In this document: positions 47,553 to 58,430 of the stretch, one piece after another
How the letters are laid out: each line of letters begins with the position of its first letter
Numbering within the stretch: the stretch's first letter is position 1
Assembly: GCA_036365515.1 (NCBI GenBank)
Contig: CM070877.1
Location: 88,173,522-88,237,521 of the forward strand
Direction of reading: 5' to 3'
Source: Torymus aiolomorphi
Taxonomy: Eukaryota > Arthropoda > Insecta > Hymenoptera > Torymidae
Length of the DNA stretch: 64,000 nt
Made by a program: the position numbers and the translations under genes
The notes under the pieces: generated by a model
The model's database searches: none
What the model was told of the DNA's origin: nothing
The model's input: only the letters and a program-made list of their open reading frames with translations

Positions 47553-47848
47553 CTAAAAAATACAAATAAAACACAAATTTATTCAGGAACAAAGAATACT
47601 TAATCTATGACTTCGTATTTTTCGAATCTTACCAAAACTCTATCGTATTAAAGTATACTGCAAGTAGACACTATAAGTGACTACTAGTCAATGTGAAGCA
47701 ACGTAAGCAGATTCGTCGTATTTATAGTAAAGTATGTACCTGTGTGTGTGTAAGAAAAGTGTGTACTGACAAGCTATTAAGTAACGATGACTAGACCACG
47801 TATGTATAAAAAGTATTATTATTCTGATAGTCCAAAAATGAATATAAC

Positions 47849-48600
47849 TTATAACAACTTATTGTTATTGATAAAACTTTTATAATCAGCCTTTAAAAAA
47901 TTAGTGTCAAACTGTCTATTTAAACTATTGTGTTGTGAGTGTATATGGAGCATTTCTGATAACAATCTTTTATTTAAATTTTGTTCTTGATCTAAAATTT
48001 TGATATTTTTATAATCAATTTGATGATTTGTATTCGTAATATGTTCGTGTAAAACTGATTTATCCCTCTCAAATTTGCAGTCGCTCGCATGTTCTTTACT
48101 TCTTACAATTAATTTTCGAGATGTTTGTCCTACGTAAGACGCATCACAATCGCAACAATTGATCTTATATACAACATGAGATTTTTCATTTTTGTGATAT
48201 TTGTCTTTTCCTAATCTAATTATGTAATTGAATTTATTGGAGATTGAATTGATCATGGTCAGGTTATTACTATTACAGATGTTTTTTAATTCTGGGTTAA
48301 TATATTTAATATATGGAAAAACTAAAATGCTGTTGAAATTTATATTTTTAGAATTACATGTATTTTTATTACTATTTTTAATATGTAGTAAACGTTTATT
48401 TATGTGCTTATTAATAAAATTAATAGGATAATCATTCTCCAATAATAAATCTCTAATTAGATTAAGATTATTGTCATGGAAATGTGTGTCTGCTAAATTA
48501 ATACATTTATCCACTAAATTACAAATAATACCAATTTTATTACTAACAGGATGGTGAGAGTTGAAATTTAAAAATCTACCAGAAAAAGTTGGTTTCCTGA
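47849..48600 (-). pseudogene. PLE-D RT end and GIY-YIG endonuclease
   Basis: The 221-residue frame (48514-47849) follows the RT thumb text FRKPTFSGRFLNFNSHHPVS, read at about 48530-48600. It contains VVYKINCCDCDASYVGQTSR and the downstream LLSEMLHIHS. The GIY-YIG domain looks complete, with Cys pairs intact. Confidence 0.88.
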
Positions 48601-49254
48601 ACCAGTCCGTGGAAATTTGTTGTTTATTTTGAATGATAAGAATGTCAAGAAGGGGTTGCCCATGGCCGCTCCAAATATTTGTTTATAAAACATGTTATTG
48701 AATACAAAGTAATTATTATGTAAGATAAAACTAATAACATTGATGAATTCGCTACAATTTAGTTCGCAAAAGTTATAAAGTTGATTCCATCGTTTTTCCA
48801 ATGAGTTAAAAATTAAATAATCCGCAACATTTGTATACAAGCTAATAACATCCAAACTAATAATCGTATATCCAGCAGGTATAGATACGAATTCAATTTT
48901 TTGTTTAAGATCTAGGCTATTAGTAACATGTGAAATCGGTCTTTTTAATTTGTTGAAGAGAAACTTGGCTAGAATTTTAGATAAATGATATGTGGGAGTA
49001 TTAATCGCAGAAATTATAGGTCTAACTGGAAAATTGATCTTATGTATTTTCACAAGACCATAAGCTCTAGCTATTGTACATTTATTTGAGACCGGTTGTA
49101 ATTTTTGAAAGTTAGTTTTATGTCTTAGATTCTTAATAAGAGCGTCAGTGTTCTTTTCCAATGAAGGCAGAGGGTTTTTCTTAATAATACTATAATATTT
49201 TGTGTCCGAGAACAAATTAATCATTTTTTCCACATATTTTTGTTTTTCTATCAC
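48568..49254 (-). pseudogene. PLE-D reverse transcriptase, catalytic motif deleted
   Basis: RT text runs from VEKMINLFSD through VRPIISAINTPTYHLSKIL and AGYTIISLDVISLYTNV to FYKQIFGAAMGNP. It then passes directly to text that normally follows the palm (ILIIQNKQQISTDWF in another frame). About 80 codons, including YVDD, are missing, so the RT is dead. Confidence 0.88.
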
Positions 49255-49257
49255 AAC

Positions 49258-49983
49258 AGTACTATTACCTTTATCAGCTCATGTTACTAAAAGGTTAGTA
49301 TCATGGCTTAGAAATTCTTTGGTTCTTTTTAAATCAATCTTGAGCTTTTTGTCAAAAAAATCTAAACTGAAATTATTATTCTGTTGTTTACTTAAAATAT
49401 TTAAGATCTTATTTCTTATATTTTTAGAGAATTCAGACTCTACTGTTTTTTCTTTAAAAAAGTATTCTAAGTTTTTTATAATTTCTAAAACATTCTTTTT
49501 ACTTAAGTTGTCAGTAAAATTAAATTTTTCGCCAAGACGTAGTGTATTAATAACAAACGGAGGTAGTTGAACATTGGAAAGGTTCACTAGCCATTTGTCA
49601 TTAGATACAGTGTGAGAACGTTCATTGACCTGTGTACTGTTTTGGTTGAGGTCAATAGCACTAACGTTCAATGAAGCGTCATCTCTATATGTGTTTTTAA
49701 TCAAATGTGAATTGTATCTTTGTAAATATAAATTTTCTAATTTAGTATCAAGTTTCTCTTCAACTTTTTTCATTATAAACATTAATTTGGTATTATAAAA
49801 ATGCATAAAAGAGTCAATCAGATTTGGATTTGTGTGTTTAATTAATACGTTCTTAAAATTAAAGATTTTGTCTGTAAGAAATTTCTTGTGGAAATTAATA
49901 TCTGAAATCTCTATATTTAAAATTCTTTTCTCCATTTTCTTAATAATTTTTTGCAAACTACGATGCTCTTTATTAGAATGCAT
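49258..49983 (-). pseudogene. PLE-D N-terminal domain
   Basis: The 234-residue frame begins MHSNKEHRSLQKIIKKMEKR and is Lys-rich and helical. It is followed by KWLVNLSNVQLPPFVINTL, common to the PLEs here. It ends at TGA (LLVT*ADKGN), where relatives have Arg, consistent with CGA to TGA; the frame otherwise continues into RT. Confidence 0.82.
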
Positions 49984-50133
49984 CGTAGACCTTGATAAGG
50001 GGCGGAATAAAACCGTTCGAAGCGTTGGACATATAAGTTTTGTCTTTATTCTTTAACCTGGGCAGTAGAACCGTTAGCGGCCTATTCCTTAGTATATTCT
50101 ACCATGACTGCCATTAGCTGCAAACAACTACAT

Positions 50134-50455
50134 ATATAAAGAGAAATAATGGTTTATGTGACTATTGACGGGTGGACTGTTTTCCACGTAACACTTGGAC
50201 TTTTAACATTTTGATTGTAAGTTTTGTATTCTGTTTTATTTATTTCATGTGAAAAATATTTCTCTGTTGGAAATTATTAAAATAATATTAACTACGGTTG
50301 TATATATTAGATACCTGAAGAGGGACAAAAATAAATTGTCCGAAACGACGACGGATAAAAAGAAAAAATGGTGTTATTTTATTAATTAACTTTTAATTAA
50401 TAACACCGGCGTGATAGCAAATTTGGCTATTAGCTTCAAGATTTTGGATATTAGA
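50134..50455 (+). mobile_element. PLE-E, 3' end
   Basis: Continues PLE-E after PLE-D. It matches PLE-B 34594-34760 and 31050-30903 and lacks the DNA transposon, so it is a related empty site. A hammerhead-like motif is at 50315-50346, where GAAACGAC replaces GAAACGTC. Confidence 0.85.
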
Positions 50456-50918
50456 AGAAATCTACCATTAGCTGCATTATACAAAAAAAATTACAGAAAA
50501 TTATAAAGAACAAAATATGTTTCATGATATTATTTAATAGAGGGTTATCCTTATTCATTATTATCAATATTTATCTTCATATGAAATATAATCCGCAACT
50601 ACAATTATAACATTAATTTTATATCACATTATTACATTTTTTAAAATAATCAATTTTTATATATAATTAAAACTTAAATAACTTTCCATATTTATTTGAT
50701 CCAAATTTTTGTGATTATTCACTGAATGAATATTCGAGCATATCTAGCAAATTTAGAAAAAAACCATTTTTAAAAACCAAATTCAGTTTACACATATTTT
50801 AGAAGACGATTTTCAGTTGTATTAGCTTTTACTATAATAATTTTTTTTAACAATTCACACTAAAAATGGGGGTTGGCGAGCGGAGCGAGCAGGGAGCGAA
50901 GTTCAATCTACAAGCATA
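50456..50918. other. AT-rich stretch, nothing recognised
   Basis: No gene or repeat identified. Confidence 0.4.
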
Positions 50919-51416
50919 CTGCTGATTGATTCGTGGAGTAGTCACTGTCCTGATGTTGTTCAAGGAGCTACGCTACTCTACGAGATAAAACTGTACATCT
51001 ATAAATAATACCCACAGGAATGACTGGAAGTATCCAACCATTAGATGTTTACGGATTCCGCGTGGAAAAATGTTGTTAAACATTTCTCAGACAATGTGAT
51101 GCTCATGAATGAAGACTTAAATTTGCATATGAGAAATAATATAATTAGATTACAGTCGTTAGTTCACAATCAGTTCTCGTCCCCTCGATATCAAAATATA
51201 TTTAAATATTCGTGGTATAACAGTGGTTATCTTGTCAATAAACCAGAGGAATTTTAAAATCCTGTAGATTTCAGTTTTGGAGAATCATGTGGAACGCATT
51301 GTGAAATGGACGGTTGTAATAATATTGCTATAATTCGATGTTCTTGGTGCAAAAAATCGCTTTGTCTAAAACACTTTTTCGAAGATTATCATTACTGTTC
51401 TACATATGTTCCATAG
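50919..51416 (+). pseudogene. DDE transposase relic, pogo/Tigger-like (DDE_1), C-terminal part
   Basis: Fragments in three frames give LLIDSWSSHCPDVV, IIPTGMTGSIQPLDVYGFR and WKNVVKHFSDNVM. The IPxGxTxxIQPLDV and SWSxHC motifs are those of the DDE_1 transposase core. The last part, 51045-51416, is open except for one TAA at 51255. It ends in a Cys/His cluster (CSWCKKSLCLKHFFEDYHYC), probably zinc-binding. No TIRs are visible nearby. Confidence 0.7.
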
Positions 51417-51479
51417 TGCTTTAATATTGTGTGCACTAGAAAGTAGGGGATGTTATCCTTATTATAAAAAGTAAATTTA

Positions 51480-52355
51480 TAAATAAATATTCCTTTTTTT
51501 AATCAATCTCACTTTATGTAAGTGAATTTTAAGGTCATAAAACTCGTGAAAACTTAATAAAAAAAAAAATATATATATATATAATCAAGGGTAGTTACCT
51601 CTAAAAATATTATTTCTTCAAAAACATCGATATTTCAACTTAACTTTTCAATATTCTTTCAAATGGAATACATTTTTTTAAAATACAACTTGTTCGGAAA
51701 ATGTATGCGTCTGTAAACATAATCCTGTAGAGCGCAAAATTCTAAGAAAAAAGTTCCTTTACTATTTTTTCATATGACTAGTATTTTTTTAGTAACTGAT
51801 GTGTTTAAATTGTTTGTTTTTAATAGGAATTGTATATCTATAGATATCATCTTATAAACATAGGTATACATTTTCTATTAAAAACAAAGAATTTAAACAC
51901 ATCAGTTACTAAAAAAGTACTAGTCATATGAAAAAATGGTAAAGGAACTTTTTTCTTAGAATTTTGCGCTCTACAGGATTATGTTTACAGACGCATACAT
52001 TTTCCGAACAAGTTGTATACATCGTACTAATATTTTTGTAGCCGGAAATCGCTTAAAAAACTAAAATTCTGCTCTTTTAAAAATAGGGGATGCAACACCG
52101 AAAATTTAAAATGGTGCAGTTTTATAGTCTTTTTTATACTAAATATTTTGGCGTTGATTTTATGAAGATATCTTTATTTGTTTATGAAATATTGCAAAAA
52201 AATCATTTTCGGGGGTGAACTTTAGGGGTCAATTTTATCCTCTAAAAGTGAATATCGGCCGATAAAAAAAATACGTATATTCTTATTTTTCTAAGTACTA
52301 TAACATATTGCAATATTATCAAAATCGGCGACTTACATTTGGGGTACCTTACTTG
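51480..52355. repeat. Dispersed repeat, copy 2, with MITE inside
   Basis: Inverted relative to 25244-25735. The two copies align on either side of the MITE. Confidence 0.8.
51686..52015. mobile_element. Palindromic MITE, TA target duplication
   Basis: 330 bp, CAACTTGTTCGGAAAATG at one end and its complement at the other. The arms of about 145 bp are nearly perfect. TA lies at 51684-51685 and 52016-52017. The homologous copy at about 25500 reads TATACAACG without the insert, matching removal of the element plus one TA. Confidence 0.92.
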
Positions 52356-53092
52356 TAAGTTTTAGTGTAAATATATTGAGCAAAGCGAGAGGTGACACGA
52401 CAATAGGTATATTCTTTCTGTTTATAATTTTTATACAATAAAAATACATTTAGTAGTTAAATTTATATTTTAGGTAGTATTGAAAAAGAATTATGCGCTT
52501 ATTAGTAGCGAATAAATTTGTCGACATGTTGTTCTTGCAACATGTTACGTGTGCTACATTTAATAGTTTGATATTATTAATGCAATAAATATTTTTTATA
52601 ATTATATTTTACAGCTGTGGTTACCTAAAGTTGTATCCGATGGTCATGTGTTTTTTTAACCAAAAACAGGATTTTCACACTTTTGACAGTTATAATTGCC
52701 GGTAACTTTTTTCTGTGATCTATTTCCATCTTTATCCAGGTCGCATTTTAAAGGTAACATTTTTTACAAATTTTTTAGCCTTTGGTGAGAAATACTGATA
52801 CGATCGCATTCGCCTTAAGCATATTTTGAATGGTGTTCTGTTAAATATAAATTAGAAAAATAATTGGCATCGATCTGATAAAATTCTGAGCAATTCTACT
52901 TACGATTTGGAAACTTTTTCCCATTTAATGTGCTATACAAAAAGTTTCAAGTTTTTCAGTTAAAAATTCATGAAAATTGAAGATTTATGAAAAAATTCAA
53001 ATTTTTCAAATTTTCAATTAATTCTAACTTTTGAACGATTGAATATTTTGCTTTAAAACTCTAGGGTTGTGTTTTGGGGCTACTTTGGAACT

Positions 53093-53094
<2 letters not shown>
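52356..53094. other. AT-rich stretch, nothing recognised
   Basis: No gene is visible. Direct and inverted A/T runs only. Confidence 0.4.
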
Positions 53095-53187
<93 letters not shown>

Positions 53188-53325
53188 ACCCCCCCACCCA
53201 CCCACCCACCCACCCACACGCACGCACGCACGCACGCACGCACGCGCACACACACACACACACACACCCACCCACCCACCCACCCACACACACACACGCA
53301 CACACGCACGCACCCACGCACCCAC
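53095..53325. repeat. Compound CA microsatellite
   Basis: (CA)n followed by CACC- and CACG-type tetramers and further CA. His/Thr and Cys/Val frames across it are artefacts. Confidence 0.95.
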
Positions 53326-53598
53326 AAATACCGGAGCAGGTAAACATCTCCCAACCTTGGGTAAAGTGCAAGGCCGGGAAGATGCACGCGCGTGCCGACG
53401 AGTGAGAGAGCTTTTAGTATCGCTTTCGCCGCAGCAGAGGATAGCTGCCGAAATTCTCAGCCGAACGAGAGAGCCCCTTGTTCTTCGAGAGAGAGTCGCG
53501 TGCGTGCTCCGGTGCAAGGAGAGAGAGAGAGTACGTGAGGGCGGAAGCACTGACGCGGAGTGCGCGCGAGTCATCGAGGCCTGCAATAGTGCAGGCGG
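53326..53598. other. GC-rich stretch, nothing recognised
   Basis: Moderately GC-rich with GAGAGAGA patches. There is no gene evidence. Confidence 0.4.
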
Positions 53599-54475
53599 GG
53601 ATAGATAGATAGATAGATATATCTCTTTATTCGCCATTAAGGCAAAACTTGATACATATAAATAACACAAATGAAATACGTATACAATACTAAATCATAT
53701 AATACAGAGTCAATTTAAAAACAATTTTTAAAATACACAATAAAATCAAGAAAGAGATAAATAAAAATATAAAATATAACAAGTCGCAAATACATAAATA
53801 AACTTTATTTATAGTTTAACTAATAGTTTTGTCAATGTTAAAGTATCACAGTTTATTATATATCCTAGATTTGTATCACAATATAATGCCACTTGGTAGA
53901 GTCATAAATTAGGTTAATATTAAACGGTTTCTTGTTTCTAGTAGTTCCTAGAAAGCTCCTTTCCCACCAAGAGAGGCTAAGGATCGAGATCAATAAAATG
54001 TTGACGCACCGCCCTACTGAACGATGAAAATGAGGGTAGATAATGTATGGAGGGAGGGAGGCAGTTCCAGAGGCGGACACCTTCGGCCAAAAACGCCTTA
54101 TCACCTGTTTTGTAGTTTAAGACCGGAAACTGAAGTTCCGGCTGCACTCCCCTGCTGGTCAGCCTAGGCTTATGCCTCGTGGAAAAAGCAGCTAAATGTG
54201 ATCGCTCAGGTATCCTTAATAGTTTGTATAATAGTAGTGCTGCAAAGCAGAGCCCACGTGAGTCCATACGAAGCCAGCTCAGGCGTTTCCCATAGGGGGT
54301 GATATGCTCATCCCTCTTAGCTCCGGTAACATATCTCAAACAAGAATTGCTTAATCGTTGCACTTTCTCGCACTGCTCGTCTGATGCATTTAAATAGACT
54401 ACTGTACAGTAATCAAGGTGCGGTTGAACAAGGCACTCAACTAATCTTTTGCAACTATCATAAACAGTTTATATA
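53599..54475 (-). mobile_element. 5'-truncated LINE, 3' end
   Basis: Only the C-terminal end of the RT ORF and the 3' UTR remain. The 3' end on the minus strand finishes in (TATC)n at 53600-53622, the type of microsatellite tail found in several insect LINE clades. Confidence 0.8.
53977..54473 (-). pseudogene. LINE RT C-terminal fragment
   Basis: Text LVECLVQPHLDYCTVVYLNA, then KVQRLSNSCLRYV and RRDEHITPY-like KRDEHITPYGKRLSWLRM, is the post-RT region of Jockey/CR1-like LINEs. It ends at RAVRQHFIDLDP. The start is simply the truncation point, so no functional protein is expected. Confidence 0.82.
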
Positions 54476-55101
54476 TGTAATAAGTCTTATAAAATAATAA
54501 ATGCTCAAATTTATTGTAGAAAATGGCAATGCTATCCGTAAAATAAATAAATAAATACTACTCAATTATAGACACCCTACATACTTAAAATTTGGCGAGG
54601 TACTCAATTTTCGTATCTTGAATAATACTTGAATGTTTGTGAACGTACAGAAAGTATAAACATTATTCAAACAAAGAAAGATACAAGTGGTGGTTGAAAA
54701 AGGAATTTATACTTTTATGATTTTATTTATTGAATAATCAATTTAATACTGTCCCGGACACCCACCTGTTCTGCAGATTAGGGCTTAACACGTATAACTC
54801 GGAAAACTCATGTACGCAAAACGTGGACTGCTACGCAATTGAAAATCTGAGTTCGTGATACCTACGTGCGCTCGGCAGTCACTGCAGTTTTTCCGCGACT
54901 CTGAATCCTTTATGTCATTCACCTTAAATAATCGGTAATTCCAGGCTCTTCAACAGAGCATGGCGGGAAATAGAAAAAAAATGACAGGGTATTTATGACT
55001 TGAAAATGTTTGTTTACCAAAATAATTTTATTGAAAATTAACACTTGGCTTAACCAATATCTCAGTTTTTAGATAATCTAGTACAATATAACTTTGAAAG
55101 A
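54476..55101. other. Stretch with no recognised feature
   Basis: AT-rich, with a slightly GC-richer part at 54770-54920. Nothing supportable. Confidence 0.4.
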
Positions 55102-56148
55102 TTAATTTATGATATTAGCATTGCGAAGTTCACTAAGAATAAAACAGATTTCACCATAGTTAGTTCTTATTCCCATGTTTTGTTCAGCAACGAGTACTTG
55201 TAAGCGATCAACTAATTTGTTAGGATCATCCCAGACGTCCAGTTCGTATGCAGTTGTAACATCTACTCGCGAGATTTTGGGAACAATTTCTTCCACTTCA
55301 TGATCACTAGTCCACTGTCTCTTTTTACTTTCACGTTGATATCTCCAATTAATAAAGTTATAATTCTTACGAATTCTTCTAGGTAAATATTCATCGGTTG
55401 AGAAATCTGATGCATCTTCACTAGAATGATCAGCTTCATAATAATTATAGGTCTCGTTAGAAGTTGGAAGATGCGAGTTAACTCGTGTATCAACAGTTAT
55501 GAGCTTCTTTAGAGGATTGGCTATTGGTTCAAGTATCTTTTTCGCTGCAACTGGATTAGTTTGCTCAATCCTTTCACTTTTCTCTCTTCCGTTAACATTA
55601 TCTTCCCGAGATAATGTTGAGATACTTTTTACAGATGACTTTTCGAACATTGGAGCAATAAAATTATTCTTTAGTTTTCGAATCGACTCATTCACGCAAT
55701 AGTGCTTTTTGTGAGCACTCGTAACTTCAATAATCATACGATAATTGTCCAAATCATCTGAATTGATAAGACTTTCAACAGGAAGTTTTTTGAATTGCAG
55801 TAATCCTATGGACAAACGATAGTTTCATTCGTTTATCTGGACAAAGTCGCCTTCAAACTTTATTGGAGAATTTCCGATCATAAGTAAATTTCCTCGCTTG
55901 TAAACACCATAAATATTATCGAGATATCTCCTAGAATTTCCATTTAATTTCGTTACATATTTCTTGACTAGTTTTGCAAATTTACGATTATTGGAGCTAG
56001 CTATTTTATAATGGTCAGGGCTCATATTAGATAGTTTGATTTTAGAAGTTTCCATATCATCAGATCTATCCAGAGATTCAGCTCTTTTTGTCAAACCTAA
56101 TAAAGACTGTGATATTGTACTACGCATCCTGAAATTTGCTAATAACAT
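55102..56148 (-). pseudogene. Unrecognised protein of about 345 residues, one internal stop
   Basis: Frames 56148-55825 and 55824-55102 are continuous except for a TGA at 55825-55827. The N-terminal third is basic and helical. Then comes IYGVYKRGNLLMIGNSPIKF, a compact motif followed by LQFKKLPVESLINSDDLDNY and AHKKHYCVNESIRK. The rest is acidic, with a Ser/Asp-rich stretch and a basic patch PRRIRKNYNF. I recall similar unnamed proteins in arthropod mobile elements but cannot verify this. It is a single-copy frame here with no TIRs or LTRs beside it. Function unknown. Confidence 0.55.
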
Positions 56149-56232
56149 CCGGTGTGTGTGCCATGTTTATGCTTCAATAGTTTAGCATCAACTGAATAAA
56201 TATATCGCCAACATCCTTTTTATACTTTTATG

Positions 56233-57485
56233 CTATTATAGAGTAACACCTTCTATGTCATACAATCAAAACTTTTTAAACTTTGTGTCATAGAGTAACA
56301 ACTTCTTATGTCGTAGAGTAACACCTTTTTTATGTCATAGAGTAACATCTTCCTTACGAGTATGTCATAGAGTAACGCCTTTTTAATGTCATAGAGGTAC
56401 ACCTTTTTTATGTCATAGAGTGACATCTTTTGTATGTTATAGAGTAACACCCTTTTTTATGTTATAGAGTAATACCTTTTTATGTCATAGAGTAGCTCCG
56501 TTTTATGTTATAGAGTAACATTCTATGTCATAGAGTAACACCTTTTTTATGTCATAGAGTGACGTGTTTTTTATGTCATTGAGTTACACCTTTTTTATGT
56601 TATAGAGTCACACCTTTTTTACGTCATAGAGTAACACCTTTTCATGTCATAAAGTAACACGTTTGATATTATTTAGCATCATATGAATAAATATATCGCC
56701 AAACCCCTTTTTATACTTTTATACTATAGAGTAACACCTTCTTGAACTTATCTGCTATTATAGAGTAACACATTTTTATGTTATAGACCTTATGTTATAA
56801 CACCTTCTATGTCATACAATCAAAACTTTTTAAACTTTGTGTCATAGAGTAACACCTATTTATGTCGTAGAGTAATACCTTTTTATGTCATAGAGGAACA
56901 CCTTTCTTATGTCATAGAGTAACGCCTTTTTTATATCACAGAGTGACATGTTTTTTATGTCATAGAGTAACATCTTTTTAATGTCATAGAGTAACACCGT
57001 TTTTATGTCATAAAGTAACACCTTTTTATGTCATAGAGTGACATGTTTTTTATGTCATAGGGTTACACCTTCTTTATGTCATAGACTAACATCTTCTTTA
57101 TATCATAGAGTGATCTTTTTTATGTTATAGAGTAACACCTTTTTTATATTATAGAGTAACACCTTTTTTATCTCATAGCGTATCACCTTTTTTATATTAT
57201 AGAGTCACACTTCTTTATGTAATAGAATCACAACTATTTCATGTGATGGAGTAACACCTGCTATGCCATTCAGTTAAAACTTTTTAAACTTTGTGTCATA
57301 GAGTTATACCTTCTTTATGTCATAGAGTGAAACCTTCTTTATATCATAGAGTGACACCTTTTTATGTTATAGAGTAACACCTTTTTTATGTCATAGAGTG
57401 ACACCTTTTTTATGTTATAGAGTTACATCTTTTTCATTTTATAGAGTAACAACTTTTTTATGTCCTAGAGTGACACCTTTTATGA
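56233..57485. repeat. 23-25-bp minisatellite, plus-orientation block
   Basis: About 50 degenerate copies of TTTTTATGTCATAGAGTAACACC. ATAGAGTAACA is the best-conserved core. Short frames in it are artefacts. Confidence 0.95.
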
Positions 57486-57715
57486 TGACATCTCTCTATC
57501 CATAAGCTTTTCGTATGCTAGCTGACGATGGTGGTGGTGATGGCGTCTCCCTACCCTTGAGCTTTTCCTATACAATAAGTACTGACGATGGTGGTGATGG
57601 TGGCAGTGGTGATGGTGAGATCTCCTGTGAGGATACGACGGGGGTGGAAGCCAATCCTCTAAGCGAACGCTTTTCTTAGTAGGTGCTCTGCCCAACTTGG
57701 CTTCAAAGGTGTTAC
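57486..57715. other. Spacer between opposed minisatellite blocks
   Basis: Contains GGTGGTGAT-type repeats at 57525-57620 and no gene. Confidence 0.6.
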
Positions 57716-58430
57716 TGTACAGGATAGAAAGGTGTTACTCTATAACAAGAAAATAAAAAAAAATGTGTCACTCTATATCATAAAAGTTCAAAAATGTTTT
57801 TCTCTAAAACAAAAAACCAAAAATATGTTACTCTATAGCATAAAAGTTCAAAAGGTCTTACTCTCTGATATAAAAGGTATAACTCTACGATATAAAAGTT
57901 CAAAAAAAGTCTTGCTCTATGACATAAAAGGGCTATAACATAAAAAATGTCACACTATAACATGAAAGGTGTAACTCTATGACGTAAAAAAGGGGTTACA
58001 CTATAATATAAGAACGATATTACGCTATAACAAAAAAATGTGTTACGCTATCACATAAAAAACAAAGATGTTATACTATACCACAAAAATGTGTTACTCG
58101 ATAATGTGAAATATTTTTGACTCTATGACAAAAAGATGTTACTCTATAGCATAAAAATATAAAAATATGACACTCTTTGTCTCAAGGTGATACTCAATGA
58201 CATAAAAGGTGCTACTCTATGACAAAAAAAGGGGTTACTTTATAACATATAAAGGTGTCACTCTATAACATAAAAAAAGTGTCACTCTATAACATAAAAA
58301 AGGTGTCACTCTAAAACACAAAAGTTCGAAAAGGTGCCACTCTATGACTTAAAAAGGCATTACTTCATAATATAAAAGTTTGAAAAGGTGTCACTCTATG
58401 ACATGAAAAAGGTGTCACTCTAATACCTCG
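57716..58430. repeat. Same minisatellite, inverted block
   Basis: About 28 copies of the complementary unit (GTGTTACTCTATAACATAAAA). It meets the core's left inverted repeat at 58431. Confidence 0.95.

Larger units (their letters stand above)
47445..50133 (-). mobile_element. PLE-D, Penelope-like element
   Basis: The duplication ATATAAAGAGAA lies at 47433-47444 and 50134-50145. The ends (47445-47570 and 49983-50098) are inverted repeats of about 110 bp containing GGGCAGTAGAACCGTTAGCG and its complement. One PLE protein is encoded, broken three times. Confidence 0.9.

Noticed and set aside
53067..53670. Long overlapping frames on both strands across the CA repeat
   Set aside because: They are open only because CA and its variants contain no stop codons; composition is His-Thr or Cys-Val.
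57480..57695. His-rich frame on the minus strand
   Set aside because: Derived from the GGTGAT repeat in the minisatellite spacer.
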